DNA from: Fictibacillus arsenicus
GTDB lineage: Bacteria > Bacillota > Bacilli > Bacillales > Fictibacillaceae
Direction of reading: 5' to 3'
Assembly (NCBI RefSeq): GCF_001642935.1
Contig: NZ_CP016761.1
Coordinates: 992,001 to 1,056,000 of the forward strand
DNA length: 64,000 nucleotides
The position numbers and the translations under genes are program-made. Below, piece after piece: positions 42,830-50,499 of the stretch. Position 1 is the first letter of the stretch; the number at the start of each line of letters is the position of its first letter. The notes under the pieces were generated by a model, which worked only from the letters and a program-made list of their open reading frames with translations, made no database searches and was not told where the DNA came from.

Positions 42830-42864
42830 GCAGCATCACATATCGCGATGCTGTTTTTTATTTT
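42830..42864 (+). terminator. Terminator of the nitronate monooxygenase gene
   Basis: CAGCATC pairs with GATGCTG around a 9-nt loop, followed by T6 and ATTTTTT. Confidence 0.8.
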
Positions 42865-42941
42865 TTGCTGCTGTTCTTTTATTTAATCCATAAAAATATA
42901 TTGTGAATAAGCAGTACAATACAGTGAAAGGGGTGACAGTC

Positions 42942-43199
42942 ATGGATTTTGCGAGTATGGCAGCAGATTTTTCACCGTATGTCGGTCTGGCTGTGATTTT
43001 ATATGCGATTCGTCAAACAGAACGAGTGTCGAATAAATACATCCCCATTGTAGCTATCGTATTAGGAGTCCTTTATTCTTTTTGGGAATCTGGAGGAGCA
43101 AGTCCGGGTGCCACATTAGAAGGATTGAAATATGCACTGCTTGGAATCGGTACAGTTGCGGGTGTGAAGTATTCCATTGAAAACAAGTCAAAGAAATAA
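42942..43199 (+). CDS. Orphan holin-like small membrane protein
   Basis: 85 residues from ATG 42942. Two hydrophobic segments (about 12-25 and 32-49), a glycine-rich C-terminal helix (YALLGIGTVAGVKYSI), and a charged tail resemble phage holins of the Hol44/superfamily V type. The start lies behind AAAGGGGTG. No endolysin, tail or other phage gene is adjacent, so this may be a domesticated or non-phage homologue. It ends 8 bp before the left inverted repeat of the nucleosidase islet. Confidence 0.6.
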   Translation: MDFASMAADFSPYVGLAVILYAIRQTERVSNKYIPIVAIVLGVLYSFWESGGASPGATLEGLKYALLGIGTVAGVKYSIENKSKK

Positions 43200-43207
43200 T
43201 ATTAGAG

Positions 43208-43250
43208 CAGTACTGTATATATGTAACGGGTTCTCTTTTGGAGTACAAAA
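43208..43250. repeat. Left inverted repeat of the nucleosidase islet
   Basis: 43 bp beginning CAGTACTG and ending GGAGTACAAAA. The inner 27 bp (43224-43250) are identical to the reverse complement of 44467-44493. The outer part differs by a few bases and a one-base gap. Confidence 0.92.
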
Positions 43251-43656
43251 CAGAAAAAAGCAATACAAATAGCAAGCTAATTTGCATATGAATTAGCTTG
43301 CTTATTTTTGTTGCTATATCAATGTTTATTGGGTTTTTATGTTCGAATTAGCACCCTAATTCGCATAGCTTTTAGCAGGATGACAATAACTACGCTGCGA
43401 TTTGGTATGCGAATTCACTTGTTAAAAGACTTACCAATTTTGGCGGAAAAGGATTAGACGACGGCTAAATCGAATATATAATTAGATTAAAAGTATGCTG
43501 TTCTTATTCAACGTAGCAGGTTAGTAAAAAAGGATACTTACATATTAATAACCAATTGTTGATGAACAGAGTAAAGAAGAATAGTGATAAAAATGAAATT
43601 CAGACCGTGTATAGACATTCAATAGTGACAAATTATATTTGTAGGATGATAAGTCG

Positions 43657-44328
43657 ATGATAGGAATAAGCATAGCAACGAAGTGGGAATACGAAGCAAC
43701 ATTGGAATACTTTAGCATAAAAGATAACGAACGTTTTGGTTATCCATATGGCGAGTATTTCATAAGAACAATTAATGATACTGAACTTGTTTTTTATAGT
43801 ACAGGTGTAAGAAAAGTAAATGGTGTTGGTGGTAATCAGTATATGATTTCTAAATTTAATTTAACTAAAGTAATCGTTGCTGGAACATGTGCAGGAATAG
43901 ATGATAAGTTTAGTAATTTAGATATTTTTGTACCCGATAAAGCCGTTCAATATGATTGCACAGTAAAAGAAATCGAGCCTCTTATTAAACAATCCTTCAT
44001 AGTTAATTTTGATCTATCAAAATATGGAAATGATTTTTGTAACGGAACAATTGGCACCGCTGATAAAGCAGTAGTTATGTGGAAGGACTATTTAGAACTT
44101 AAAAAAAACGAAATAACAATAGCCGATACAGAAGCGGGTGCAATTGCTTATATCTGTAAGAAGAATGATGTTGAATGCATTATTATTAAAGGGATATCTG
44201 ATTTTCCAACAGATGAAAGAAACTCTGATAAATTCGAATCGAACATTGAACAAATTAATGTTTATTTAGAAAACACCCCCAAAGTTATGAACAAAATATT
44301 TGGCGAATATTTAAAAAGATTTATTTGA
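43657..44328 (+). CDS. PNP/MTAN-type nucleoside phosphorylase or nucleosidase
   Basis: 223 residues of the nucleoside phosphorylase superfamily, most like 5'-methylthioadenosine/S-adenosylhomocysteine nucleosidase. Visible elements: VIVAGTCAGIDDKFSNLDIFVPDKAVQYD (phosphate/ribose loop region), ADTEAGAIAYICKKNDVECIIIKGISDFP, which keeps the ribose-binding Glu and the catalytic Asp of the SD motif. It is more AT-rich in codon choice than its neighbours, consistent with transfer. The ribosome site is weak (GTAGGATGATAAGTCG). It is the only gene inside the inverted-repeat islet. Related domains occur as effectors in some phage-defence systems, but nothing here proves such a role. Confidence 0.8.
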   Translation: MIGISIATKWEYEATLEYFSIKDNERFGYPYGEYFIRTINDTELVFYSTGVRKVNGVGGNQYMISKFNLTKVIVAGTCAGIDDKFSNLDIFVPDKAVQYDCTVKEIEPLIKQSFIVNFDLSKYGNDFCNGTIGTADKAVVMWKDYLELKKNEITIADTEAGAIAYICKKNDVECIIIKGISDFPTDERNSDKFESNIEQINVYLENTPKVMNKIFGEYLKRFI

Positions 44329-44399
44329 AAAAATGTTATGAAGTAAAAGGGTGCGATTACGGAATGAAGCTCTGTCCAATTGCAATCAATAAAAATGCT

Positions 44400-44426
44400 A
44401 AAAGCACTGCGATTTGAGTGCTTTTT
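44400..44426 (+). terminator. Terminator of the nucleosidase gene
   Basis: AAAAGCACT pairs with AGTGCTTTT around GCGATTTG, with a T-run. Confidence 0.75.
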
Positions 44427-44466
44427 CGTTTGCTAATTTATATGCGATTCTCTATGTTTTTTAACT

Positions 44467-44510
44467 TTTTGTACTCCAAAAGAGAACCCGTTAGTATATA
44501 TGCAGTACTG
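44467..44510. repeat. Right inverted repeat of the nucleosidase islet
   Basis: 44 bp, inverted relative to 43208-43250, beginning TTTTGTACTCC and ending CAGTACTG. CAGTACTG, at both outer ends, is itself palindromic. Confidence 0.92.
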
Positions 44511-44563
44511 TTTTTTTGTTGCAATAATTAGCGGCTCGACCTGCAGATCGTATTTAGTAAAAC

Positions 44564-44654
44564 TCGCGGATATATAGTAAAAACTCGCGGAATTATTGCA
44601 ATAATTCGCGGGATTATGAATTAAACTCGCGGGAATATCACAAAAATTTCAGGA
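44564..44654. repeat. Word array A7, period 21 bp, word AAACTCGCGGAA
   Basis: TCGCGG begins at 44564, 44585, 44606 and 44627, exactly 21 bp apart. A decayed copy (TCAGG) follows at 44649. It begins about 50 bp outside the right inverted repeat. The remaining non-coding stretch to 44915 shows nothing I can name. Confidence 0.9.
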
Positions 44655-44915
44655 ATTATAGGTTTTGAAAGACAAAAACAAGCTTAGAGGACGTAAAACT
44701 GTCTACCTTTTATTAGATTTTGAAGCGAATCCACTCTGAATAGATATTTTTTATGATCATTTTCTTATGAATTGCATGTGTAGGTACAATGTTTGGCTTC
44801 GGTTTGTCATTCTTGCAAAAAACTAATCAACTAAGTTGCACAATAATTATACAAAGATTTAACAATGTGGTTATGGGGTAATGTAAAATAAATCTATGAA
44901 AAGGGTGATGCTGTT

Positions 44916-45254
44916 ATGAAACTGAAAAAAGAGTTAGATACTGAGCTCCTTGAAAGATTATTGTTTAAAGATCCTGAAGCTCTTAAACAATTAGTGAGTT
45001 CATACAGCACACTTCTATTTCAAATTGCCTTTCGAATAACTGGTGATCAAAAAGCTTCTGAAAAAATACTAAGTGATATATTCCGGGAACTTTGGGACAA
45101 GCCAAATAAATTTACTCAAACTGAAGATACATTTCATTCAAGTTACTTGATCAAACGCTGCAAAATCAAATGCGTTCAATTTGAAGAAACACATATTAAA
45201 TCCCTTTTGTCAAAAAAATCAAAAAATTATATTGCGGCTTGCCGTTCTATCTGA
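44916..45254 (+). CDS. Truncated ECF-type sigma factor (region 2 only)
   Basis: 112 residues. LLFQIAFRITGDQKASEKILSDIFRELWDKPNKF (about 32-66) is a recognisable sigma-70 region 2, which binds core RNA polymerase and the -10 box. ECF sigma factors normally have about 170-190 residues with region 4 for -35 recognition. Here the frame stops after region 2 and no region 4 is visible in the following 230 bp in any frame. It could be a decayed gene or a region-2-only regulator. GGGTGATG precedes the start. No anti-sigma gene is adjacent. Confidence 0.6.
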   Translation: MKLKKELDTELLERLLFKDPEALKQLVSSYSTLLFQIAFRITGDQKASEKILSDIFRELWDKPNKFTQTEDTFHSSYLIKRCKIKCVQFEETHIKSLLSKKSKNYIAACRSI

Positions 45255-45260
45255 TAACAT

Positions 45261-45274
45261 TAAAAGCGCTTACA
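45261..45274. promoter_or_regulatory. cre-like site upstream of the OFA transporter gene
   Basis: TAAAAGCGCTTACA fits the cre consensus at 13 of 14 positions. It lies 226 bp before the transporter start, but a terminator stands between them, so its target is uncertain. Confidence 0.35.
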
Positions 45275-45372
45275 ACTTTTGCAAACTTGAATGGAAAATT
45301 TGCATGATCTGCTTATTTTCTATTTATAAAATAATGATGAATGATTTCTCTGCACGAGTATGTAGAGATGTT

Positions 45373-45434
45373 AGGCAACATTCTTAAAAGACTTATCACT
45401 GTATAAGTTCTTTTGGATGTTGCCTTTTTATTTT
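45373..45434 (+). terminator. Long-stem terminator between sigma fragment and transporter
   Basis: AGGCAACAT...AAAAGACTTAT pairs with ATAAGTTCTTTT...ATGTTGCCT, an imperfect stem of about 22 bp, followed by TTTTTATTTT. It lies 65 bp before the transporter gene, so it ends upstream transcription or acts as a leader attenuator. Confidence 0.75.
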
Positions 45435-45499
45435 GTTTGCTTTAGGTGTAACAAGAAACAATACTTAACAAAATTAACTTTTTAGGGGGGATTTTTGAG

Positions 45500-46753
45500 A
45501 TGAAAAAGACAAAAAACCGTTGGCTTATTGCATTGTCGGCTGTTGGTATTCATATTTCAATCGGGTCTGTTTATGCGTGGAGCAACTTCACAAATCCATT
45601 AATTGATAAGTTTGGCTGGTCCGCGTCACAAGTACAGATGACGTTCAGTATCGCAATTCTTTTCTTAGGATTGTCAGCTGCATTTCTAGGGCATTTTGTT
45701 GAAAAGCATGGTCCGAAAAAAGCAGGTATGCTGGCTGCAATTTTCTTTGGGATTGGTATTGCCGGATCTGGGCTTGCCGTTAATATTGGCTCTTTGCCTC
45801 TTCTCTACATTTTTTATGGAGTGCTGGGCGGTATAGGACTAGGCGTAGGATACATCGCACCGGTTTCAACACTTATTAAGTGGTTCCCTGACCGCCGCGG
45901 GCTTGCGACTGGACTTGCAATCATGGGCTTTGGTTTTGCGGCCGCAATTAGCTCGCCGATCATGGACGCATTAATCAAGTCCGTTGGGGTAGCGAACACA
46001 TTCTTTATTTTAGGAATCGCTTATTTTGCAATTATGACACTTTCTTCTCTTTATTTAGAAAAACCAGAAGAGGGCTGGCTGCCGGAAGGATTTAAAGAAA
46101 ACGTTGAAAGCGGAAAGGTGAAGATCAAGAAGGATCTTTCACAGTTAACCGCTAATGAAGCTGTAAAAACACGCCGTTTCTATTATCTGTGGATCATGCT
46201 TTTTATTAACGTAACGTGCGGAATTGCCATTCTTTCCGCTGCAAAACCTCTTGCGCAAGAAAGTATCGGTCTTTCTACAGCAGAGGCTGCGGCACTTGTC
46301 GGGGTGCTTGGATTGTTCAATGGATTCGGGCGTATCGGCTGGGCTTCCATTTCGGATTACATCGGGCGTCCAAACACGTACACGACGTTCTTTGTTTTAC
46401 AGATTGCACTCTTTTTCATGCTGCCGCAAACAACATCATCAATCCTTTTCCAAGTGATGCTTGCGGTCGTTTACACATGTTATGGTGGTGGATTCGCATC
46501 GATTCCAGCTTACATCGGCGACTTGTTTGGTACAAAGCAAGTAGGTGCGATTCATGGGTACATCTTAACAGCATGGGCAGCGGCAGGTCTTGCAGGGCCA
46601 CTGTTCGCAGCATGGATCAAAGACACAACAGGGTCATACGCAAACAGTTTATCATTCTTCTCAGGACTGTTCGTTGTTGCACTCGTCGTTTCAATTTTAG
46701 TTCGTTTTGATATGAAACGATTAGCCGCGAAACAAGAGAAGTCAGTTGCATAA
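45500..46753 (+). CDS. OFA-family (oxalate/formate antiporter-like) MFS transporter
   Basis: 417 residues with 12 transmembrane helices. The first helix WLIALSAVGIHISIGSVYAWSNF and the loops IKWFPDRRGLATGLAIMGFG and FGRIGWASISDYIGRPNTY are signatures of the OFA family (OxlT, YhjX), which exchanges small mono- and dicarboxylates such as formate, oxalate, lactate or pyruvate. The start follows a GGGGGG-rich site. The ion pair and substrate cannot be read from sequence. A link to the formate dehydrogenase about 20 kb away is only speculative. Confidence 0.85.
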   Translation: MKKTKNRWLIALSAVGIHISIGSVYAWSNFTNPLIDKFGWSASQVQMTFSIAILFLGLSAAFLGHFVEKHGPKKAGMLAAIFFGIGIAGSGLAVNIGSLPLLYIFYGVLGGIGLGVGYIAPVSTLIKWFPDRRGLATGLAIMGFGFAAAISSPIMDALIKSVGVANTFFILGIAYFAIMTLSSLYLEKPEEGWLPEGFKENVESGKVKIKKDLSQLTANEAVKTRRFYYLWIMLFINVTCGIAILSAAKPLAQESIGLSTAEAAALVGVLGLFNGFGRIGWASISDYIGRPNTYTTFFVLQIALFFMLPQTTSSILFQVMLAVVYTCYGGGFASIPAYIGDLFGTKQVGAIHGYILTAWAAAGLAGPLFAAWIKDTTGSYANSLSFFSGLFVVALVVSILVRFDMKRLAAKQEKSVA

Positions 46754-46771
46754 TCAACTATTGTAAAAATG

Positions 46772-46804
46772 CAGTGCTTTCATTGGCGGGAAAGCACTGT
46801 TTTT
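46772..46804 (+). terminator. Terminator of the OFA transporter gene
   Basis: CAGTGCTTT pairs with AAAGCACTG around a 10-nt loop, followed by T5. Confidence 0.85.
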
Positions 46805-46882
46805 CTTTGTGTGAAATGCCTTCTTTTTGAGAAAATATGGTATTGTTAAGACGATACATAATTACAGTCAAAAGGGGAATTT

Positions 46883-47335
46883 ATGAATAACAAACTTGTA
46901 GAGATCGTGGAACTAAATGCAGAAAATTGGTATGAATGCTGCACGTTAGAAGTGTCTGAAGAGCAATTAGGTCACATTGAGCCTAATGCAGTTTCAATTG
47001 CTCAATCTAAATTTGAACCGACTTTAAAACCTTATGCAATTCATTTTGAAGGCAAAACAGTTGGCTTTCTCATGTTTAATACGATTGAAGAAGAGCTTGG
47101 CGGGTATTGGATTTATCGAATCATGATCGATAAGAACTACCAGCAAAAAGGGATAGGGAAAATCGCGACACAATTAATGATTGAAGAAATGAGTACGCTG
47201 CCTAATGTTAAAAGAATTGTAGTAGGTTATCATCCAGAGAATTTAGGAGCGCATCAGCTTTATAAAAGTATGGGATTTGTTGATAACGGCGATAGGTTCG
47301 GTAAAGAGATGGCCGTTGTCTTGGATATTAAATAA
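46883..47335 (+). CDS. GNAT acetyltransferase, spermine/spermidine N-acetyltransferase-like
   Basis: 150 residues. The overall pattern (EQLGHIEPNAVSIAQSKFEPTLKPYAIHFEGKTVGFLMFN, then YWIYRIMIDKNYQQKGIGKIATQLM and AHQLYKSMGFVDNG) resembles B. subtilis BltD/PaiA-type diamine acetyltransferases. Acetyl-CoA loop QQKGIGK at about 90. Starts behind AAAAGGGG. Monocistronic with its own terminator. The polyamine substrate is inference from similarity. Confidence 0.82.
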   Translation: MNNKLVEIVELNAENWYECCTLEVSEEQLGHIEPNAVSIAQSKFEPTLKPYAIHFEGKTVGFLMFNTIEEELGGYWIYRIMIDKNYQQKGIGKIATQLMIEEMSTLPNVKRIVVGYHPENLGAHQLYKSMGFVDNGDRFGKEMAVVLDIK

Positions 47336-47343
47336 AGTTTTTC

Positions 47344-47370
47344 GACTGCCTAATTTGGGCAGTCTTTTTT
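47344..47370 (+). terminator. Terminator of the BltD-like GNAT gene
   Basis: GACTGCC pairs with GGGCAGTC around TAATTT, followed by T6. Confidence 0.85.
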
Positions 47371-47526
47371 ATTGAACAAGGAAAATACAAATATAATTGA
47401 AGAAATTTTATTTAAAAGCAAAGAAGACTTTCTGTAGCAATTTCTTACAAAGCTTCTAATACCCTCATGTTTTTACTCCTTATTTACGAATATTTGTTGA
47501 GTGATTAAATGAGATTCATATTTGAT

Positions 47527-47556
47527 AGAACTCCTCATGTTGGAGTTCTTTTGTTT
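47527..47556 (+). terminator. Isolated terminator-like hairpin upstream of yrrS
   Basis: AGAACTCC pairs with GGAGTTCT around a 7-nt loop, followed by TTTGTTTTG. No gene ends just before it. It could end a small untranslated RNA or act in the yrrS leader. Confidence 0.5.
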
Positions 47557-47601
47557 TGTTTCAGTAATTGAGGGAACGGTATTTTAAGGAGTGATTTATA
47601 G

Positions 47602-48261
47602 ATGGGAAGATATAATCAAAAAGAAAAAAGCACGAAGAAAAGAAATGTTGTCCTTTTCAGTGCATTAGGTGCAGTTTTACTAGCTCTTTTGTTTTTACCG
47701 AAAGACGCACTATTAATGGGCAATGAAGAAGAAGAACCGGTTAAAAAAGAAAGTAAGGAACCAAAACATAAAGTTGTAAAGCTTCAGCCAGATAATGAAA
47801 GTGCATATGAAGATGATGAGAAGAGCACTGATTCTTCTCAAGCAGCGGAAGAAGAACAAGAACCTTCAGAAGAGATCGGCATAGATCCTGAAAAAGAGGC
47901 TGACAAAAAAGAGAAAGCCAAAAAAGCTGAAGAAGAGAAAAAGAAAAAAGCTGCAGAAGCCAAAAAGAAAGAACAAGCAGCTAGTCAGCCTAAAATTAAC
48001 GAGCCAATTGGAACATCCCAAACCGGAACGCATACATCAAGCTATGAGGAAGGCAGCGTAGACTGGAATGAGAAATTAAAAGCTATTCGTCTCGCTACAG
48101 GACTGGATGAAAACATGACCGTGTGGAAGATCGCAAATGGTGGTGGACCTCAAAAATCAGTTGCAGAAGTAAGTCCAGACGGAAAGCCCGGTGAAAGGTA
48201 TACGGTAAACCTTGAATGGGTTGACCAAAAAGGATGGAAAGTAACGAGCGTGAAGAAATAA
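47602..48261 (+). CDS. yrrS: YrrS-like DUF1510 membrane-anchored protein
   Basis: 219 residues: a basic N-terminus, one transmembrane helix (about 15-37), a long low-complexity extracytoplasmic segment rich in Glu, Lys and Ala (about 45-135), and a globular DUF1510 domain (SVDWNEKLKAIRLATGLDENMTVWKIANGGGPQKSVAEVSP, about 155-219). B. subtilis YrrS has the same layout and lies beside penicillin-binding protein gene pbpI. That neighbour is absent here. Probably a cell-envelope protein. Start behind AAGGAGTG. Confidence 0.87.
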   Translation: MGRYNQKEKSTKKRNVVLFSALGAVLLALLFLPKDALLMGNEEEEPVKKESKEPKHKVVKLQPDNESAYEDDEKSTDSSQAAEEEQEPSEEIGIDPEKEADKKEKAKKAEEEKKKKAAEAKKKEQAASQPKINEPIGTSQTGTHTSSYEEGSVDWNEKLKAIRLATGLDENMTVWKIANGGGPQKSVAEVSPDGKPGERYTVNLEWVDQKGWKVTSVKK

Positions 48262-48300
48262 AAAACGTCGGATTTCGCATGTGAACAAATTAATATAATG

Positions 48301-48348
48301 AAGCTGACTCCAAATAGGGATGAACCTATAATGGAGTCAGCTTTTTTT
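48301..48348 (+). terminator. Terminator of yrrS
   Basis: AAGCTGACTCC...AATAGG pairs with CCTATA...GGAGTCAGCTT, followed by T-run. Confidence 0.85.
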
Positions 48349-48353
48349 AATGA

Positions 48354-49115
48354 TTAATTTTTCTTAGCTTTTAAAATGAAACGATGTTGCTTTACATCAA
48401 AATAACCCTTCAATTGAATCATCTCATGAATTTTATAAAGCTGAGCTATATAGTTTTTACTTTTAAAGTCAGGAACCTGCCACGGTATTGCTTTTAAATA
48501 ATAGAGGAGAGCTCCAATATCATAAAAGCGCTGAATCGGAAATTCTTCTTTCGCTTCTAGAACTTCGAATCCATTTTCACATAATTCTTTCTCTGCATAA
48601 GCAAGCTCCCAATGTGAAAACTCATCATTTACGGGGGCACAAAGAGCATTATTAATATCTACATAATCTGAACCGCCAACCTGCTGAGTCAAAAAAATTC
48701 CATCATCCGTCATAATTCTGAGCACTTCATTTGGAGAATACGATTCATGTTTATTAATAATCAAATCAAACTGATTATTATCAAAAGGAAGCACGTCGTC
48801 CTCACCGATCTGGTATACTTCCACACCTAAAGGTTCAAGTCTTTTTCTGGCTACTGGAACATTCGGCGGATATCCTTCAGTTGCACATATTTTTTCAGGA
48901 AAAGGCTGGAGCTTCGATAAGAGCTCGCCACCGCCTGTCCCCATATCAAGCATTGAAGTTGATTTCTGTATGAGAGGTAAAATCATACTGCCATACGACC
49001 AAGAGAGCAAACTACTGCTCATCCTGTCGGTTTCAGTAATATATGAAAAATCCCATCCTGAAAAAGGCTTTTCAATATCTCTTAAGTAATTTTCAAATGA
49101 TTGATCTTTTAGCAT
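48354..49115 (-). CDS. Class I SAM-dependent methyltransferase
   Basis: 253 residues. The SAM-binding motif I is MLDMGTGGGELLSKL (about 55-69), with an acidic motif II after strand 2 (CATEGYPPN) and motif IV NQFDLIINKHESYSPNEVLRIM. The C-terminal ISKKVDEF-type target region is not diagnostic, so the methyl acceptor is unknown. The start follows CGGAGGTG. Convergent with yrrS. Confidence 0.85.
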   Translation of the reverse strand: MLKDQSFENYLRDIEKPFSGWDFSYITETDRMSSSLLSWSYGSMILPLIQKSTSMLDMGTGGGELLSKLQPFPEKICATEGYPPNVPVARKRLEPLGVEVYQIGEDDVLPFDNNQFDLIINKHESYSPNEVLRIMTDDGIFLTQQVGGSDYVDINNALCAPVNDEFSHWELAYAEKELCENGFEVLEAKEEFPIQRFYDIGALLYYLKAIPWQVPDFKSKNYIAQLYKIHEMIQLKGYFDVKQHRFILKAKKN

Positions 49116-49360
49116 TATTGCACCTCCGTGATTTTTTTATGGTTTATTAGAAGCATTCTTTCGGAGGCCCTCTGCAAAAATAGCGTTTTTATATGTCATG
49201 TTCAAATGAATTCATTATTTACCCCTTCCACACATGTTCTCATAGTTTAGTTATTCTCTTTAATAAGGCTTTTTCCTTTGATTAAGCAGGGTTTTGAATG
49301 TTTTTGTCGAAATATTGCAGACGCCTATTTATTGAGGAGCGAGTGGATGAAGGATGAAGG

Positions 49361-49933
49361 ATGGTTCTATTTGGAGCAGCTGCACTTATTCTGTTCATTT
49401 TGGTTGCTAGTCGAGGTGATCAGAGTTTTGCTCAATACATACGATCATTTGCGGACACAAAAATCTCAAATAAAGAAGTTCTATCGGATAACGAAATTAA
49501 AGAGCTCGCTTTTTTTTATGAGCATGTGATGAAGAAATCAAAGAAAGAAGCAACACAAACTGCCATTGATACTCTATTGAATGATAAAGCGATTCAACAC
49601 GAGGCAAAAAAACTGAAGCTGAGTGTTTTAGATGAAGAAGTTCAAAAGACCATCAACTTTCAAATTGAAAATGCAAAAAAGATAGATTCACCTGAACTTA
49701 CATCGCTGCTTGAAGGTTTAGATTTAACGATTGAGGAGTATTACCAAGATTACGCATATGAAAAAATCCGTGGAAAGCTAATAGAGAATAAGTTATTTGA
49801 TGAGGTTACAAAAGATATTCAAGATCCTGAAGAAAAAGGCAAGGTATGGAATAAGGAGAAACAAAAACTAATTAAAAAGTATATGGCCATGAATCATGTA
49901 GAAATCGAGCAGTTAAAAAAGAAGTATCTGTAA
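49361..49933 (+). CDS. Membrane-anchored hypothetical protein with SurA-N-like helical domain
   Basis: 190 residues. A short N-terminal hydrophobic segment (LFGAAALILFILVA) is followed by a charged helical region (ISNKEVLSDNEIKELAFFYEHVMKKSKKEATQTAIDTLLNDKAIQHEAKKLKLS), which resembles the N-terminal chaperone domain of SurA/PrsA-type proteins, but the peptidyl-prolyl isomerase domain is absent. The ATG at 49361 is the first after an in-frame stop; GGATGAAGG precedes it. The 245 bp upstream hold nothing else I can identify. Function not assigned. Confidence 0.6.
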   Translation: MVLFGAAALILFILVASRGDQSFAQYIRSFADTKISNKEVLSDNEIKELAFFYEHVMKKSKKEATQTAIDTLLNDKAIQHEAKKLKLSVLDEEVQKTINFQIENAKKIDSPELTSLLEGLDLTIEEYYQDYAYEKIRGKLIENKLFDEVTKDIQDPEEKGKVWNKEKQKLIKKYMAMNHVEIEQLKKKYL

Positions 49934-49961
49934 CTGAAAAAGAAATGAAGGAGGAGGATTA

Positions 49962-50468
49962 ATGACGCGGACTCATCATGCCATTGAAATGTTTGATTAT
50001 CACATTTGGGCAAATAAAACGTTGTTTAACCGTTTAGTAGAGCTTCAAAATGATGTTTATCATCAAGAAATTCAAAGTGTATTTCCGTCTATTTCTAAAG
50101 TAGTTTCACATATGTACATTGTGGATCAGTTATGGTTTCACATCATTTCTGGAGTAAGTATGAGTGAGGCCCTTGAAATTGAAAAAGTAGAAACGGATAC
50201 GAGGAGCATTGAAAAAATAGTTCTTATGTTTCAGGAGTTATATGATCGGTATAGAGACTTATTAAACAATCAAGTAGACTTGGACGAAGTGGTTGTGCTG
50301 GATACACCATGGGCGGGACGAAGAGAAACGAGTCTCTCTGAGATGGTGATGCACCTTGTAACTCATGGGTCATATCATCGTGGAAATATTACGGCAATGC
50401 TTCGTCAAATGGGCCACCCATCGGTTACAACTGATTTAACATCCTATTGGTACGCTGATAGAACTTAG
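49962..50468 (+). CDS. DinB/YfiT-type four-helix protein
   Basis: 168 residues with the metal-binding His triad of the DinB superfamily: His in VVSHMYIVDQLWFHII (about 47) and two in HLVTHGSYHRGNI (about 131 and 135). The N-terminal MFDYHIWANKTLFNRL is also typical. Relatives are thiol-dependent transferases or proteins of unknown role. Starts behind GGAGGAGG. Probably in one unit with the preceding gene (28 bp). Confidence 0.85.
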   Translation: MTRTHHAIEMFDYHIWANKTLFNRLVELQNDVYHQEIQSVFPSISKVVSHMYIVDQLWFHIISGVSMSEALEIEKVETDTRSIEKIVLMFQELYDRYRDLLNNQVDLDEVVVLDTPWAGRRETSLSEMVMHLVTHGSYHRGNITAMLRQMGHPSVTTDLTSYWYADRT

Positions 50469-50499
50469 ACACATAACGTTTTATCAAAAGGAGAAACAA

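Larger units (their letters stand above)
43208..44510. mobile_element. 1.3-kb islet bounded by 43-44 bp inverted repeats
   Basis: Two inverted repeats enclose one nucleosidase gene plus about 400 bp of AT-rich, non-coding sequence on its left and about 140 bp on its right. No transposase is encoded, and no target-site duplication is obvious, so a non-autonomous transposon (MITE-like with cargo) is only a proposal. The stretch 43251-43656 holds a stem-loop (AGCAAGCTAAT / ATTAGCTTGCT, 43271-43302) and several GAATTAG / GCGAATT words but no ORF that I can support. Confidence 0.55.

Noticed and set aside
42903-42942. GTG start at 42903 for the holin-like protein
   Set aside because: The extension lacks a ribosome site, while ATG 42942 follows AAAGGGGTG at the right distance.
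43251-43656. A transposase or integrase remnant left of the nucleosidase gene
   Set aside because: No frame longer than a few dozen codons and no recognisable motif; only short AT-rich inverted words were seen.
45181-45387. ORF following the sigma fragment as a displaced region 4
   Set aside because: Its translation shows no helix-turn-helix and no similarity to sigma region 4.
49116-49360. A possible extra gene upstream of the SurA-N-like protein (ORF from 49278)
   Set aside because: That frame runs out of phase through the start of the better-supported gene at 49361 and has no domain.
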